64,000 nt of DNA from Deltaproteobacteria bacterium (GCA_006226375.1 SBHC01000010.1:548492-612491); one strand, 5' to 3'; shown: positions 17,563 through 27,397, numbered from the stretch's first letter. A program made the numbers and translations. Notes: generated by a model not told the origin, from the letters alone.

Positions 17563-18469
17563 CTACCAGGCCGGCGGGAAGTTTATCCTGGTAGGCGAAC
17601 ACTTCATCCTGTACGACATCCCTGCCCTCGCGATGCCCTGGAACGATGTGGCGTTTACCCTAACCAAGACGCCTTCCGCAGAACAACCACCAGAGCGCAT
17701 CGCTCAAACCTGGCAACACGCCCGCACCCTCGTCGGATTGGACAAGACCTCTCACTTTCCGTTCGCCCTGCAGTCCACGATCCCACAAGGCGCAGGGTTT
17801 GGCTCCAGCGCAGCGTTGTGTCTCAGCTTGCTCAACGCCGCCGCTGACGAAGCCGACGTTGCCCTAAGCACCGAACAAAAGATTGAGCATGCCACGACCC
17901 TCGAATCTTTGTTCCATGGGCGCTCCAGCGGCCTGGATCCTACAGTGGTTGCACACCAGCAACCGCTTCGGGTTCACATGGGTCACAAACCCAAGACCTT
18001 TTCGTGGGAATTGAACGGATACGGATTTGTTTTATCAGTAAGTAGAGAGCAACGCCAAACTGCAGAAGCAGTTAACAAGGTGCGCCTGTTCTCTGAGGCA
18101 CAGCCCACACGATTCGCGACCATGTTGCGCACCATGCACGATCTGGTCAACAACGTGGAAGCGATGATGACTGGCTCTGCAGTCGCCCAGGACCTATCTT
18201 TGGATGAGAGAGGACAACGCCTGGGTCAGCACCTGAATACGAACCACGGTCTCCTCGCTGAATTGGGCGTGTCATCCCCTCACCTGGAAGAGTTGGTTCA
18301 GGTGGCCCGGAGCCATGGCGCTCTTGGAGCAAAACTCACAGGAGCTGGTATGGGTGGAGGAATGGTTGCGTTGGCTCCGGAGAACCAACTCAACGCCCTG
18401 TCCCATGCCTTACAACAAGCAGGCGGGCAGCACACCACAGCCTGTCGCCCTTCTCGAATCTCTGAATAA
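17552..18469 (+). CDS. Mevalonate kinase (GHMP kinase)
   Basis: 305 residues with the three GHMP motifs: GGKFILVGEHFILYDIPAL at the N-terminus, the phosphate loop GAGFGSSAAL (~residue 88), and GAKLTGAGMGGGMVAL near the C-terminus. SSGLDPTVV carries the catalytic Asp. These match mevalonate kinase better than galacto- or homoserine kinase. The product, mevalonate-5-phosphate, enters the eukaryote-like isoprenoid pathway. The start overlaps the end of nfu by 11 bases. The HMG-CoA, phosphomevalonate and decarboxylase steps are not in this window, so part of the pathway must be encoded elsewhere. Confidence 0.85.
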   Translation: MEASYQAGGKFILVGEHFILYDIPALAMPWNDVAFTLTKTPSAEQPPERIAQTWQHARTLVGLDKTSHFPFALQSTIPQGAGFGSSAALCLSLLNAAADEADVALSTEQKIEHATTLESLFHGRSSGLDPTVVAHQQPLRVHMGHKPKTFSWELNGYGFVLSVSREQRQTAEAVNKVRLFSEAQPTRFATMLRTMHDLVNNVEAMMTGSAVAQDLSLDERGQRLGQHLNTNHGLLAELGVSSPHLEELVQVARSHGALGAKLTGAGMGGGMVALAPENQLNALSHALQQAGGQHTTACRPSRISE

Positions 18470-18501
18470 TACGCTGCAACCTGCTCTATGGAGGCCTCGT
18501 C

Positions 18502-19581
18502 ATGAAAGTCAAATCCCTGGAAGCCTACCGCCCCGCCATCGTTGAAACCTGGGAAACCTTGCTTCCCCAAATTCTTGGACGGGACGAAGCCCTGCAACCC
18601 ATGCTCCAACATCACCTCCAGGTCGTGGGCAAATTGCTCCGTCCCATGTTGACGGTTGCTTTCTATGACCTGCTCCTCTCTTCCGATGAAAACCAGCCAA
18701 AGTACCATGACCAGGTTCGCCAGGCCGCTATCGCCATCGAACTGCTACACAATGGAACCCTGGTTCATGACGACCTGCAAGACGGTGACGAAGTCCGACG
18801 AGGCCAGCCCACCGTGTGGAAGTCGTTCAGCCCCTACCAGGCGATCAACGCAGGCAACGCGCTTTACTTTCATGCTCAAAGCCTGCTCGCCACGTTGGAG
18901 TTGCCCGCAGAGATCACCGTCCAATTGTGTCGTCAACTGGCGGGCTTTTCGTTGGATATCATCAACGGACAAGCGGCCGAGAAAAACCTGTGGCCTCGCA
19001 TCGCGTCTGCCAACAACTTCCCTGGCATGACCCACGAGGAAGCCACACAGTTCTACCTGAGCATTGTGGAAGGCAAGACATCTGCGTTGTTCTCGCTTCC
19101 CTTGATGACAGCCTCCACCATCGCCGGAGAAGACGTCAGCATCGTTGAAGCCCTCACACGGATCGCCGATCCGCTCGGTGCTTTGTTCCAGATCCAGGAC
19201 GATCTGCTCGACCTGTTTGGCGACAAAGGCCGCGACAGCGTAGGCAACGACATCGCAGAAGGCAAACCCAGTCTCCCCGCGCTGCATTGCATGTATCTGG
19301 CCGAACCCACCGATGCGAAGTGGCTGTTTGATCTGATCCAAAAGCCCCGCGAAGAAACCCAACAAGAAGACATCCAACGTGCGATCGGCTTGATCCAAGA
19401 CAGCGGCGCGCTCCGAGCCTCCCTCAATACCATTGAGGAGCTCCGAACCACGGCACTTAAACGCTGCCGAGAGCTTCCCCTCCGCGTTCCGCCCGAGCCA
19501 CTCGCGAACTTCCTGGATGGCCTTTGCGACACCATCCTACAACCCATCCAACACCTTTACATCGACACTCACGCTGCTTGA
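18502..19581 (+). CDS. Polyprenyl (farnesyl/geranylgeranyl-type) diphosphate synthase
   Basis: 359 residues of the trans-isoprenyl diphosphate synthase family. KLLRPML (~44) is the diphosphate-binding region, the first Asp-rich motif is DDLQD (90-94), GKT is at 191, and the second Asp-rich motif is DDLLD (233-237), followed by DVGND-like DSVGNDIAEGKPSLP. Residues just before the first motif (LLHNGTLVHD) lack a bulky block that I can use to assign chain length safely. It condenses allylic diphosphates with IPP. It lies 32 bases after mevalonate kinase and 46 before IPP isomerase, clearly one operon. Confidence 0.88.
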   Translation: MKVKSLEAYRPAIVETWETLLPQILGRDEALQPMLQHHLQVVGKLLRPMLTVAFYDLLLSSDENQPKYHDQVRQAAIAIELLHNGTLVHDDLQDGDEVRRGQPTVWKSFSPYQAINAGNALYFHAQSLLATLELPAEITVQLCRQLAGFSLDIINGQAAEKNLWPRIASANNFPGMTHEEATQFYLSIVEGKTSALFSLPLMTASTIAGEDVSIVEALTRIADPLGALFQIQDDLLDLFGDKGRDSVGNDIAEGKPSLPALHCMYLAEPTDAKWLFDLIQKPREETQQEDIQRAIGLIQDSGALRASLNTIEELRTTALKRCRELPLRVPPEPLANFLDGLCDTILQPIQHLYIDTHAA

Positions 19582-19627
19582 CTGACCAAGCCATAAAGAA
19601 CGCACACATCGCGTTCGCAGGACCGTT

Positions 19628-20653
19628 ATGAGCCAACTCCAACAACGCAAAGATGACCACCTCCGGATTTGCCTCGAAGAAGAGGTAGACTCGGGAACCA
19701 CCGCAGGATTTGCCGAACTTCGGCTAGAATACGACGCCCTCCCAGAGATAGACCTCGACGATGTCGATCTCTCCGTTGAGTTTCTCGGCAAAACCCTCAA
19801 GGCTCCCATTCTCATTGGCTCCATGACTGGAGGCAGTGACTGGGCCGGAACTCTCAACGTACGTATCGCTCGCGTTGCCGCAAAGTTTGGCTTGGGCATG
19901 GCCCTAGGCTCCCAACGCGCCATGCTCAAACATCCCGACACAACCCGCTCCTTTGCTGTACGGGATGAAGCTCCCGAGCTTCCCCTCCTCCTCGGCAACA
20001 TCGGCGCAGTCCAACTCAACTATGGCGTCACACACAACGACCTCAACACACTGGTGGAGTCGGTGAAGGCGGATGGTCTCTTCTTCCACCTCAACCCCCT
20101 TCAAGAAGCTATCCAGCCCGAAGGAGACACGCGGTTCAAAGACCTGCTCTCCAAGATGAAGGAAGCCATGGAGGCCATGCCGTTTCCCTGCCTCGTGAAA
20201 GAGGTTGGAGCCGGAATCTCCGAACGAAGCGCACGCAAGCTGGCCCAACTCCCCCTCGCCGCCATCGAAGCTTCCGGCGTAGGTGGAACCTCCTGGGCCC
20301 GAGTGGAAGGCTACCGCGCCGAACCCAACTCCAGCTTCGCCACACTCGGCGAACGACTCAAAGGATTCGGCATCCCCACCACCCAAGCCATCCAGCACTG
20401 TCGCAACGCCTTTCCCAACCGACCCGTGATCGGATCCGGCGGAATCCGAACCGGCACCGATGTCGCCCTGTCCATCGCACTTGGCGCTGACATCGCTGCC
20501 CTCGCTCGCCCTGTCCTTGAAGCCGCCTCCCAATCGGAAGAAGCCCTCGAACAATTCTTCCACTCCCTCCTTCACGAACTGCGCGTCATCTGCTTCTGCA
20601 CCGGCGCACGAAACATCCAAGAACTCCGCAACGTCCGGGTGCTTCGCGCCTAA
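19628..20653 (+). CDS. fni: Type 2 isopentenyl-diphosphate delta-isomerase (FMN-dependent)
   Basis: 341 residues. RKDDHL at 7-12, the FMN-binding SMTGG at 65-69, ALGSQRAM, HLNPLQE with the catalytic Gln and metal-ligating Glu, and ASGVGGTSW followed by GSGGIRTGTDVA are all hallmarks of Idi-2. It interconverts IPP and DMAPP using reduced FMN. The gene ends the mrp-nfu-mvk-prenyl synthase run. Type 2 isomerase with a mevalonate pathway is common in archaea, Gram-positive cocci and myxobacteria. Confidence 0.92.
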   Translation: MSQLQQRKDDHLRICLEEEVDSGTTAGFAELRLEYDALPEIDLDDVDLSVEFLGKTLKAPILIGSMTGGSDWAGTLNVRIARVAAKFGLGMALGSQRAMLKHPDTTRSFAVRDEAPELPLLLGNIGAVQLNYGVTHNDLNTLVESVKADGLFFHLNPLQEAIQPEGDTRFKDLLSKMKEAMEAMPFPCLVKEVGAGISERSARKLAQLPLAAIEASGVGGTSWARVEGYRAEPNSSFATLGERLKGFGIPTTQAIQHCRNAFPNRPVIGSGGIRTGTDVALSIALGADIAALARPVLEAASQSEEALEQFFHSLLHELRVICFCTGARNIQELRNVRVLRA

Positions 20654-20742
20654 CCCCCCTTTACGATTTCCCCGTATTTGACGACACCTTCATCTATATC
20701 TCCATCCACGTTTTCATTTCCCCCGAATTCGTTTACACACAA

Positions 20743-20762
20743 CCCCCGAATAAATTCGGGGG
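20743..20762 (+). terminator. Perfect 8-bp hairpin after the isoprenoid operon
   Basis: CCCCCGAA pairs fully with TTCGGGGG around a TAAA loop, 90 bases after the fni stop. No uridine tract follows on either strand, so it may be a Rho-dependent end or a 3' stabiliser rather than a classical intrinsic terminator. Confidence 0.45.
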
Positions 20763-20865
20763 CTAGGAACATCCACCTCTCTACGTTACAACGAATCAAC
20801 GAACAAAATCGTCAGATGGGAATGAAAACACGAACCTTCCTACCTTTCTCCCGTACCTATGTGTT

Positions 20866-20879
20866 AGGTAGGCCTACCT
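20866..20879. promoter_or_regulatory. 14-bp perfect palindrome upstream of the MFS transporter
   Basis: AGGTAGGCCTACCT is fully self-complementary and lies about 127 bases upstream of the MFS start. It could be an operator for a dimeric regulator; no regulator gene is adjacent. Confidence 0.35.
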
Positions 20880-21005
20880 GTACAAAACTCCCCAACGAAC
20901 GTTGAATTGGTTTGGAAGAACTGACGTAACCGACGAGGTTCTCGTAGATCGACGTCACTCTTTCTGTGGTATGTGTTGGTTGTTGTGCTTGTAGGATCGA
21001 AAACC

Positions 21006-22244
21006 ATGCAAAGGCTTGAAGCAAACCTGTGGCGATACCGTCTATATCTAGCCCTCTTGTTTACCCCCATATTTCTGCCCGTCCTTGTTTTGTTTTGGAA
21101 ACAGAACGGCCTCGATATGTTCGACGTCTTTTTGCTCCAAGGCTTGTTTGCCGTAGCCGTCGTTGTTTTGGAAGTTCCCACAGGTATGGTTGCGGACCAA
21201 CTCGGCAAACGGACCAGCTTGCTGGCCGGTACGGCGATGTTTGCCATCGGTCATATCATTTACGCCGTGGGTTACTCGTTTTCCATTTTTCTGTTGGCTG
21301 AGTTGGTCATGGCCTTGGGCCTTGCTTTGGTCTCTGGAGCGGACTCCGCTTTCCTCTACGACACACTCCAAGCCCTCGGTCGCAAAGACGAGTACACCAA
21401 AGTTGAAGGCCACGCCCGCAGCTGGCAGATGGTATCGATTGCAGCCTCTAACATCCTAGGAGGTATTGTTGGAAGCTATAGCTATCGAGCTACAGTTTGG
21501 CTCTCTATCATCGGACCCTTTCTTGCGTTGTTGCTGGCCTTTCAATTTGTAGAGCCCCGGCTCCAATCGTCCGAAGGCAAGGAGAAAAGACCCCTGGGCT
21601 CGTTCCGCGACGAGTGGGACAAGTACTGGCAACTCCTCCGCAGCGCGTTGAAGTTTGTTCGCAAGCATCAGCTCGTTCGCTGGTACATCTTGTTGTTTGC
21701 TATGCTGGGTGGAAGCGCGACTTGGTTGTTGTGGCTGTACCAGCCCTACATGAAAGCCACAGGCTTACCCGTTTGGGCCTTCGGTGTAGCGTTTGCGCTC
21801 TTTAACCTTTGGGCAGCGTTGGCCAGTCACTCGTCGCATGCTGTCGTTCGCAAGCTCGGTGACAAAGGCACCTTTGCGATAGCGATGCTTTTGCAGGTAG
21901 GGACCTTATTTGTCATGGCGATCTGGTTCCACAGTCTGAGCTTCTTGTTGATTCTGGGACACCAATCCGTACGAGGAATGTTGCGCCCCATCCTCAACGA
22001 AAGAATACTTCGTTACACCTACGAAGATCGCAGAGCAACCGTGCTTTCGCTCAACTCATTGGGAAGCCGCTTGTTCTTTGCGCTCACGGCTCCCTGGATT
22101 GGAATGCTCTCAGCCCGAGCAAGCTTGCCCCAAACTCTGGTGGTGCAGGGTGCAGGATTAAGCTTTTTGATCATCCTTTTGATCTTGCTGTACCGTCAGA
22201 TCCCCTCCAAATACTTTCAAGTGAAAGCCCTCACAGCAGCCTAA
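21006..22244 (+). CDS. Major facilitator superfamily transporter
   Basis: 412 residues, about twelve hydrophobic helices. The N-terminal half has the MFS loop 2-3 signature VPTGMVADQLGKRTSLLAG, close to the GxxaDrxGrrr pattern, and FLYDTLQALGRKDEY is typical of the YxaF/bacillibactin-exporter-like subfamily. A charged cytoplasmic loop (~residues 185-215) separates the halves. The ATG at 21006 is preferred over an in-frame GTG/ATG 33 bases upstream because the helix 1 context begins there. The substrate is unknown; it stands alone between two intergenic regions. Confidence 0.85.
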   Translation: MQRLEANLWRYRLYLALLFTPIFLPVLVLFWKQNGLDMFDVFLLQGLFAVAVVVLEVPTGMVADQLGKRTSLLAGTAMFAIGHIIYAVGYSFSIFLLAELVMALGLALVSGADSAFLYDTLQALGRKDEYTKVEGHARSWQMVSIAASNILGGIVGSYSYRATVWLSIIGPFLALLLAFQFVEPRLQSSEGKEKRPLGSFRDEWDKYWQLLRSALKFVRKHQLVRWYILLFAMLGGSATWLLWLYQPYMKATGLPVWAFGVAFALFNLWAALASHSSHAVVRKLGDKGTFAIAMLLQVGTLFVMAIWFHSLSFLLILGHQSVRGMLRPILNERILRYTYEDRRATVLSLNSLGSRLFFALTAPWIGMLSARASLPQTLVVQGAGLSFLIILLILLYRQIPSKYFQVKALTAA

Positions 22245-22356
22245 CCTGAAGGCCTTCACAACCCAACCCAAGTTCTCTGATTCCTTACCCATACACTTAC
22301 GCTTGTTTGTGTTATCCTACCCCCAAGAAATACCTCCCAAACAAGAGGAGTCCACC

Positions 22357-22956
22357 ATGCCCACTGATCTCACGATTCGTTGTCGATGTGGTCAAGTCAC
22401 AGGAATCCTGGAACAGGTCAGCCCCAAAGACAGCAACCATGTGACTTGTGCATGCAAAGGTTGCCAGGACTACACCCGAGCTTTGGGACGCGAACAAGAA
22501 ATGCTGGACGAATACGGCGGAACAACAGTCTTCCAGATCTCCCCAGCCAGGTTCAAGATCACAACAGGCAAAGAACAAATGGGCTGCTTGCAACAAACCA
22601 AAAACGGTGCATATCGCTGGTACGCCAAGTGCTGCAAAACCCCACTCGCCAACACCTTGCCCATGGGTTCCATGCCATTCCTGGCCGTTCACCCCCTCGC
22701 GATCGACACCACCGACCTGGACCAACCTTTGGAAGCCTACTTTGGACCGTTGCGAGTAAGAACCAACCACACACTCCCACGCAAACAAGCCAAAGAGGTC
22801 CGCGCAACATGGGGTGCCTTGCTTTCCATGTTGTTCCACTTCGCGCCTATGTTTTTCCGTTGGAAGTTCCGAGGCGAGCACAGGCGTTCTCCCCTCTTTC
22901 ACCCCAAAACCCTCCGTCCCGTTGTTCAACCCCGTCGAACAGTACAAGACGAATGA
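22357..22956 (+). CDS. GFA/CENP-V-like zinc protein (DUF6151 type)
   Basis: 199 residues from an ATG with AGAGGAG seven bases upstream. RCRCGQVTG, CACKGCQDY and YAKCCKTPLANT reproduce the spaced cysteine pairs of the glutathione-dependent formaldehyde-activating fold, with the layout of the DUF6151 branch. Such proteins bind zinc; the reaction is unknown. The C-terminus is basic and unstructured-looking. It is followed 88 bases later by a lipoprotein gene on the same strand. Confidence 0.7.
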   Translation: MPTDLTIRCRCGQVTGILEQVSPKDSNHVTCACKGCQDYTRALGREQEMLDEYGGTTVFQISPARFKITTGKEQMGCLQQTKNGAYRWYAKCCKTPLANTLPMGSMPFLAVHPLAIDTTDLDQPLEAYFGPLRVRTNHTLPRKQAKEVRATWGALLSMLFHFAPMFFRWKFRGEHRRSPLFHPKTLRPVVQPRRTVQDE

Positions 22957-23044
22957 AAACGATGCCCTACCAACGAGCCTGTGCTACACTCAAGCTTCTG
23001 GCAGGCACGAAAGTCAACAAAAGTCGTTCAAGGAGCCCTTCACC

Positions 23045-24031
23045 ATGATTCAACAACCTCGCGCACCATGGTTTCTCCCTCGGTTGAACCTGCTTACGAA
23101 ATGGGCCGTTTGTGGAATCGGTTTGCTTGTGTTCGCCAACTGCGGCATCGATATCGTGCAAAACGCAGGTAGCAACGCCAGCAACTCCACAAACCAGGGC
23201 AGCGGTAAAAACGGAGAAGGAACAACCGAAAAACAGTGGCGCTACAGCATTCACGGCGTCGCGATGGTCGCGTTTTACCCAAGCAGCACGCCTGACTCCA
23301 AAACCATAGACCCATCCACAGGCACCCTCAACGGCTACATGGTCTTTTACGACAAGCCCCAACAAACAGAGATTGCTGCCTGGTCGTTGAAAGATGGTGA
23401 CTGCCAGTTTGAAACAAGCTCCTACGCGAAACAAAAACCCAATGCAGAGGTTGTCCGTGGCATGAACGGAGGCAAAGCCCCGTCTGTCATTGTTGGTGGA
23501 AAAACGATACAGCTGGAACAAAGGACCCAAAACCTCGAAGGTTTGGATGCGTTGAGTTACATCTACAACATCCCAACTCAGAACCCTCACCAGTTTCCTT
23601 ACAACCAGACAATCTCCTATGCCTCACCAGGAGGCCCAGAAGTACAGAAGTTCCAAGCGACCCTAAAGGCTCCAGCCAAGGTGACGATCACACAGCCCAA
23701 GCTGGTTCCTGGCGAAGTGTCTTTTCCTAGAGAACAAGATGCACAACTCCGCTGGAGCGCTGAAGGACCCATGGAATACCTGGCCATCCGCATCAATCAA
23801 ACCATCGCTGAAAAGAAAGAAGTTCGCTCCCTGTTTTGCCGATTGGCCAGCACCGGACAAGGCATTCTACCTGCCGCTCAACTCAAAAAGTTTGTGAGCG
23901 ATCCTGAAGGCGCATACACCCATATGTTCGTGTTCTCAACCACGACAAGGTTTACAGAACTTAAAGGCTTGGACGCCCCCATTCTCACGGTAGCTCGCGC
24001 GACCACCACCGTCCCTCTCAAGTTGCCTTAG
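23045..24031 (+). CDS. Lipoprotein of unknown function
   Basis: 328 residues. The signal peptide ends in a VFANC lipobox (Cys33), followed by an Asn/Ser/Gly linker, so the mature protein should be a tethered periplasmic or outer-membrane lipoprotein. The remaining ~270 residues are beta-rich with no motif that I recognise; two cysteines occur in the mature body. It lies upstream of the AAA+ trio on the same strand, 132 bases away, but nothing else ties it to that cluster. Confidence 0.7.
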   Translation: MIQQPRAPWFLPRLNLLTKWAVCGIGLLVFANCGIDIVQNAGSNASNSTNQGSGKNGEGTTEKQWRYSIHGVAMVAFYPSSTPDSKTIDPSTGTLNGYMVFYDKPQQTEIAAWSLKDGDCQFETSSYAKQKPNAEVVRGMNGGKAPSVIVGGKTIQLEQRTQNLEGLDALSYIYNIPTQNPHQFPYNQTISYASPGGPEVQKFQATLKAPAKVTITQPKLVPGEVSFPREQDAQLRWSAEGPMEYLAIRINQTIAEKKEVRSLFCRLASTGQGILPAAQLKKFVSDPEGAYTHMFVFSTTTRFTELKGLDAPILTVARATTTVPLKLP

Positions 24032-24163
24032 GTCATACACTCGCAAGCTGCCTTTGATCGAACTCTCGGCCTTCCTTTTCGTTAGAGGATGAGTTACATT
24101 TTCTAACATCCTAGGAATGTGGCTTCATACTCATTGTTTTCTTTCTAACTTGGAGTGGTGTGC

Positions 24164-27100
24164 ATGGCAGAGTTGGTCCCTGCGAAGGTCTGGACTCTTG
24201 AACTCTTTCGAAAGTCTGGCGAGAAGGTGGTGTTTTCTCTTCTACACCCAGACGTCACGTGGATACGAACCTCAGCCACACGCATGGCCAGACACTTTGC
24301 CTCAGCCTTCCAAAAGAAGGTTCTGGAAGAGGGAGAGTACCTCCAAGCTCTCAGCGCAGTGCCAACCTTACAGTTGGAAAAAGACCGCCTGGAAGTCACA
24401 CTCCCCAAGCCTCGCAACCCCCATCTTTTCCCCGAGATCCCCGTCAGTTTTGACATCTTTGTCGCGCAGCTACCTGATGAGTCGTGGCTCGGTTTCGTGC
24501 CCACCTTGGGAGTCGAGGCGTACGCTCCTACACAAGAAGAGCTACCGGAGCACCTCAAGGAGATCATCTTACTGGAGTTTGCCCGGCACAAACGGCTTCG
24601 TTCGGCTCATGCGATCGCGCCACTGTTTTGGTGGGATGAAACCGCCGCAGAGGAACACGACGTTGAGCTTGAGTTTTACACCCTCAGCGAGTTAGAAGAC
24701 CTACAAAACCGACGCAAAAAACGGATGATCCCGGAGGTCGCCACCAAGCTGCTGCGCTCCAAGCAGTCAACCTTTGGAATGGACGAGCCTTTGGAACAGC
24801 TCTCTCGGGTAGGTCGAGGGCGCTACTACCGAAGTATCTTGTTGGTAGGCCCAAGTGGCTGCGGAAAGACGGCGCTGATCGAAGAATGGGAACGCACCAA
24901 ACACAAGCACGGTTTGGCCAACACCCCAATCTGGGAAACCACCGCAGCCCGTTTGATACAAAAGCTCACAGATGCCAGCGGCTGGCAGGAAAACCTGTCC
25001 AAGCTATGCGAAGAACTCTACCACTACGACGACATCCTGTATGTCACCAACTTTGCCCAACTCTTTGAGGTCGGTCGGTACGTAGGAAACCGCGTAAGCA
25101 TGGGCGAGTACTTGCGTGACCCTGTCGGTCGAGGTCAGCTTGTACTGCTTTCAGAGTGCACGGAAGAAGAGTACGCCAAGATCGAGCTTGACTACCCCGG
25201 TGTGTTACCGCTGTTTCAAGTCATTCGTCTGAACGAACCCAAAGGAGAAGACCTGACCAACATTGTTCAGGCCAAAGGCTCCTGGTATGCGTCCAAATAC
25301 AACATGGAAGTGACAGACGATGCTCTTGTGGAGTGCGTCTCGTTGCACCAACGATTCACACCCTACTCCGGGTTTCCTGGAAAGCCCCTTCGCTTTTTGG
25401 AGTCGATGCTCATTGACGCCAAACACAAGCGCTCCGCCCCCCGAACGGTAGACCGATCGTATTGTGTCCATCACTTCTGTGAGCAAACGGGCTTACCCGA
25501 GTTCTTGGTATCCCCCGATGTTCCGATGCCAACGAAAGAATGCGAAGGGTTCTTCCAACAACAACTGTTTGGCCAAGACGAGGCAGTACAGGTCGTGGTC
25601 GATGCCCTGATCTCGCTCAAAGCGGGATTGGCGCGTCAAGGAAAACCCATTGTCTCCATGCTCTTTGTAGGACCCACCGGGGTAGGCAAAACAGAGCTAG
25701 CGAAGCTATTGGCGGAGTACCTATTCTCCAGCCGAGAACGCATGGTTCGCTTCGACATGAGCGAGTTTTCCGACCCTTACAACGTGATGCGACTCACCGG
25801 CGAAAACATGACCCAAGAAGGTCTACTGACTTCGGTCGTGCGTGAACAACCCTTCTGTGTGTTGCTATTTGACGAGCTTGAAAAGGCAGACCCAAGCTTT
25901 TACGACCTCCTCCTCCAGATCTTGGGAGCCGGTCGTCTGACCGACGGGAAAGGACGAACCACCGACTTTTGCAGCACCGTTATCATTATGACGTCCAACC
26001 TGGGAGCCGGCTCTCTCCAGCGAGGCAGCGTGGGCTTCTCCAAGGGAGATGTGTCCCAAGACCACATCAAAGAACACTTTGAGAAAGCTGCCCAGAAAGA
26101 GTTTCGACCGGAGCTATACAATCGCATCGATCGCATCGTTCCTTTCGCAGCGTTGGAGCGCAACACCATGCGCTCCATTCTTGCACGAGAGCTATCTTTG
26201 ATCCGGGAACGCGAGGGAGTTCGACACCGAGAGGTGACCCTGGATGTGGCTGAAGAAGCACAAGTCTTTCTGGGACAACAAGGATACAACCCTGCCTACG
26301 GGGCTCGTCACTTGCAACGCACCATCCGTGACAACATGCTCGTGCAACTGGCGGAGCACCTCAACCAGCACACCTACGAAAAACCCCTAAACGCCGATGT
26401 GTTCCATGAAGACACAACCCTCCAGGTCCGGGTGCAAGAGAGCAAAGATGTCTCACACAAAGCCCGCCAGGTGCTTGGCACCTCATTGACATTGGTAGAG
26501 TTGGCCAACCAAATCACCCATGGACGCCGGGAGGCCCAATGCTTTGACAGCGGCCCCGCCATGTTGGAGTTGCGCAGCGAGTTGGACATCTTGGAGCGAC
26601 GCAAACGTCGGAACGAAGACGAGTTTTGGAAGAATGTCGCACAAGGCAAATGGTACTCCACCTGCCTCGACATCTCACACGCCTGCACCCGGTCTTTGGA
26701 AGACGTACAACAACAAGAAAACGATGTGCTGGTGTCATTGTTGGGGAGTCATCCACCCGACCCCAAAAGCACCGGGACGTTCAACGAGTGGAGCCGAGCA
26801 TTCCAGGATCTTAAGGTCCGGCTGTACACAACCCTCCACCCCGAGGAAAATCGCAGCACTCTCGCCATCTACGGTGACCACCTCTACTTGGAAGAGCTCC
26901 TTAAGGTGTACCAGGATCTGTCTGAGGCCAAGGGATACAACCTTGTACCGCAAGCCTTGTGGATGAAAGCGGGGCTGAAAACATGGCGACAAGGCATGCC
27001 CATGGAAAAAGGAGACGACCGCGTTGTCGGAGTCGTCGCTGGGATGGAGGGTGACGGTGTCCATCTCTATTTGGGCGACGAAGGCGGTCGGCACGTATGG

Positions 27101-27397
27101 ACCAACGAAGAAAACCAAGAGCTAGACTACGTTGTCACCTTCGCCCCCATCTCCCCAGCCAGCTACAAGCGTCCCAAGGATGTCCAACGCAAACAGTTTT
27201 TTGAAAGCTTCAAAGTGCGAAGAACCCACGCCCACCGAACCTTTTACGACAAACGATACGACCTGCGCGGTAGCGCAAAAGAATGTATCTCCTTGCTCAT
27301 TAAGCACCTGGATCAACGCTTCCTGAAGATTGTGGATCAGTCGGTTTTAGGCCTGGAAGAAGATCCATCCTTGACCCAACAAGGGGGTCTAGCATGA
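24164..27397 (+). CDS. ClpB/ClpC-like double AAA+ ATPase, first of three
   Basis: 1077 residues; the ATG has TGGAG eight bases upstream. A ~220-residue N domain, unlike Clp_N, precedes NBD1 with Walker A GPSGCGKT (~230). The NBD1 Walker B is degenerate (LYVTNFAQL instead of hhhhDE) and the usual ERRF arginine finger reads LPLFQ. NBD2 is ClpB-like: GPTGVGKT (~503), FDELEKA (~567), sensor TSNLG and arginine finger FRPELYNRID (~650). The central pore loop with the GYVG tyrosine is shortened by five residues (RLTGENMTQEG). A ~310-residue C-terminal extension has no recognised domain. It overlaps the next gene by four bases (ATGA), so the three are one operon. No ClpP gene is nearby. The function is unknown. 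Confidence 0.88.
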   Translation: MAELVPAKVWTLELFRKSGEKVVFSLLHPDVTWIRTSATRMARHFASAFQKKVLEEGEYLQALSAVPTLQLEKDRLEVTLPKPRNPHLFPEIPVSFDIFVAQLPDESWLGFVPTLGVEAYAPTQEELPEHLKEIILLEFARHKRLRSAHAIAPLFWWDETAAEEHDVELEFYTLSELEDLQNRRKKRMIPEVATKLLRSKQSTFGMDEPLEQLSRVGRGRYYRSILLVGPSGCGKTALIEEWERTKHKHGLANTPIWETTAARLIQKLTDASGWQENLSKLCEELYHYDDILYVTNFAQLFEVGRYVGNRVSMGEYLRDPVGRGQLVLLSECTEEEYAKIELDYPGVLPLFQVIRLNEPKGEDLTNIVQAKGSWYASKYNMEVTDDALVECVSLHQRFTPYSGFPGKPLRFLESMLIDAKHKRSAPRTVDRSYCVHHFCEQTGLPEFLVSPDVPMPTKECEGFFQQQLFGQDEAVQVVVDALISLKAGLARQGKPIVSMLFVGPTGVGKTELAKLLAEYLFSSRERMVRFDMSEFSDPYNVMRLTGENMTQEGLLTSVVREQPFCVLLFDELEKADPSFYDLLLQILGAGRLTDGKGRTTDFCSTVIIMTSNLGAGSLQRGSVGFSKGDVSQDHIKEHFEKAAQKEFRPELYNRIDRIVPFAALERNTMRSILARELSLIREREGVRHREVTLDVAEEAQVFLGQQGYNPAYGARHLQRTIRDNMLVQLAEHLNQHTYEKPLNADVFHEDTTLQVRVQESKDVSHKARQVLGTSLTLVELANQITHGRREAQCFDSGPAMLELRSELDILERRKRRNEDEFWKNVAQGKWYSTCLDISHACTRSLEDVQQQENDVLVSLLGSHPPDPKSTGTFNEWSRAFQDLKVRLYTTLHPEENRSTLAIYGDHLYLEELLKVYQDLSEAKGYNLVPQALWMKAGLKTWRQGMPMEKGDDRVVGVVAGMEGDGVHLYLGDEGGRHVWTNEENQELDYVVTFAPISPASYKRPKDVQRKQFFESFKVRRTHAHRTFYDKRYDLRGSAKECISLLIKHLDQRFLKIVDQSVLGLEEDPSLTQQGGLA

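Larger units (their letters stand above)
20654..21005 (+). other. Intergenic region between the isoprenoid operon and the MFS gene
   Basis: 352 bases with no convincing gene. It contains a perfect GC-capped hairpin (20743-20762), a related CCCCCGAATTCG stretch at about 20719-20730, and a perfect 14-base palindrome (20866-20879). It presumably holds the operon's transcription end and the MFS promoter. Confidence 0.6.
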
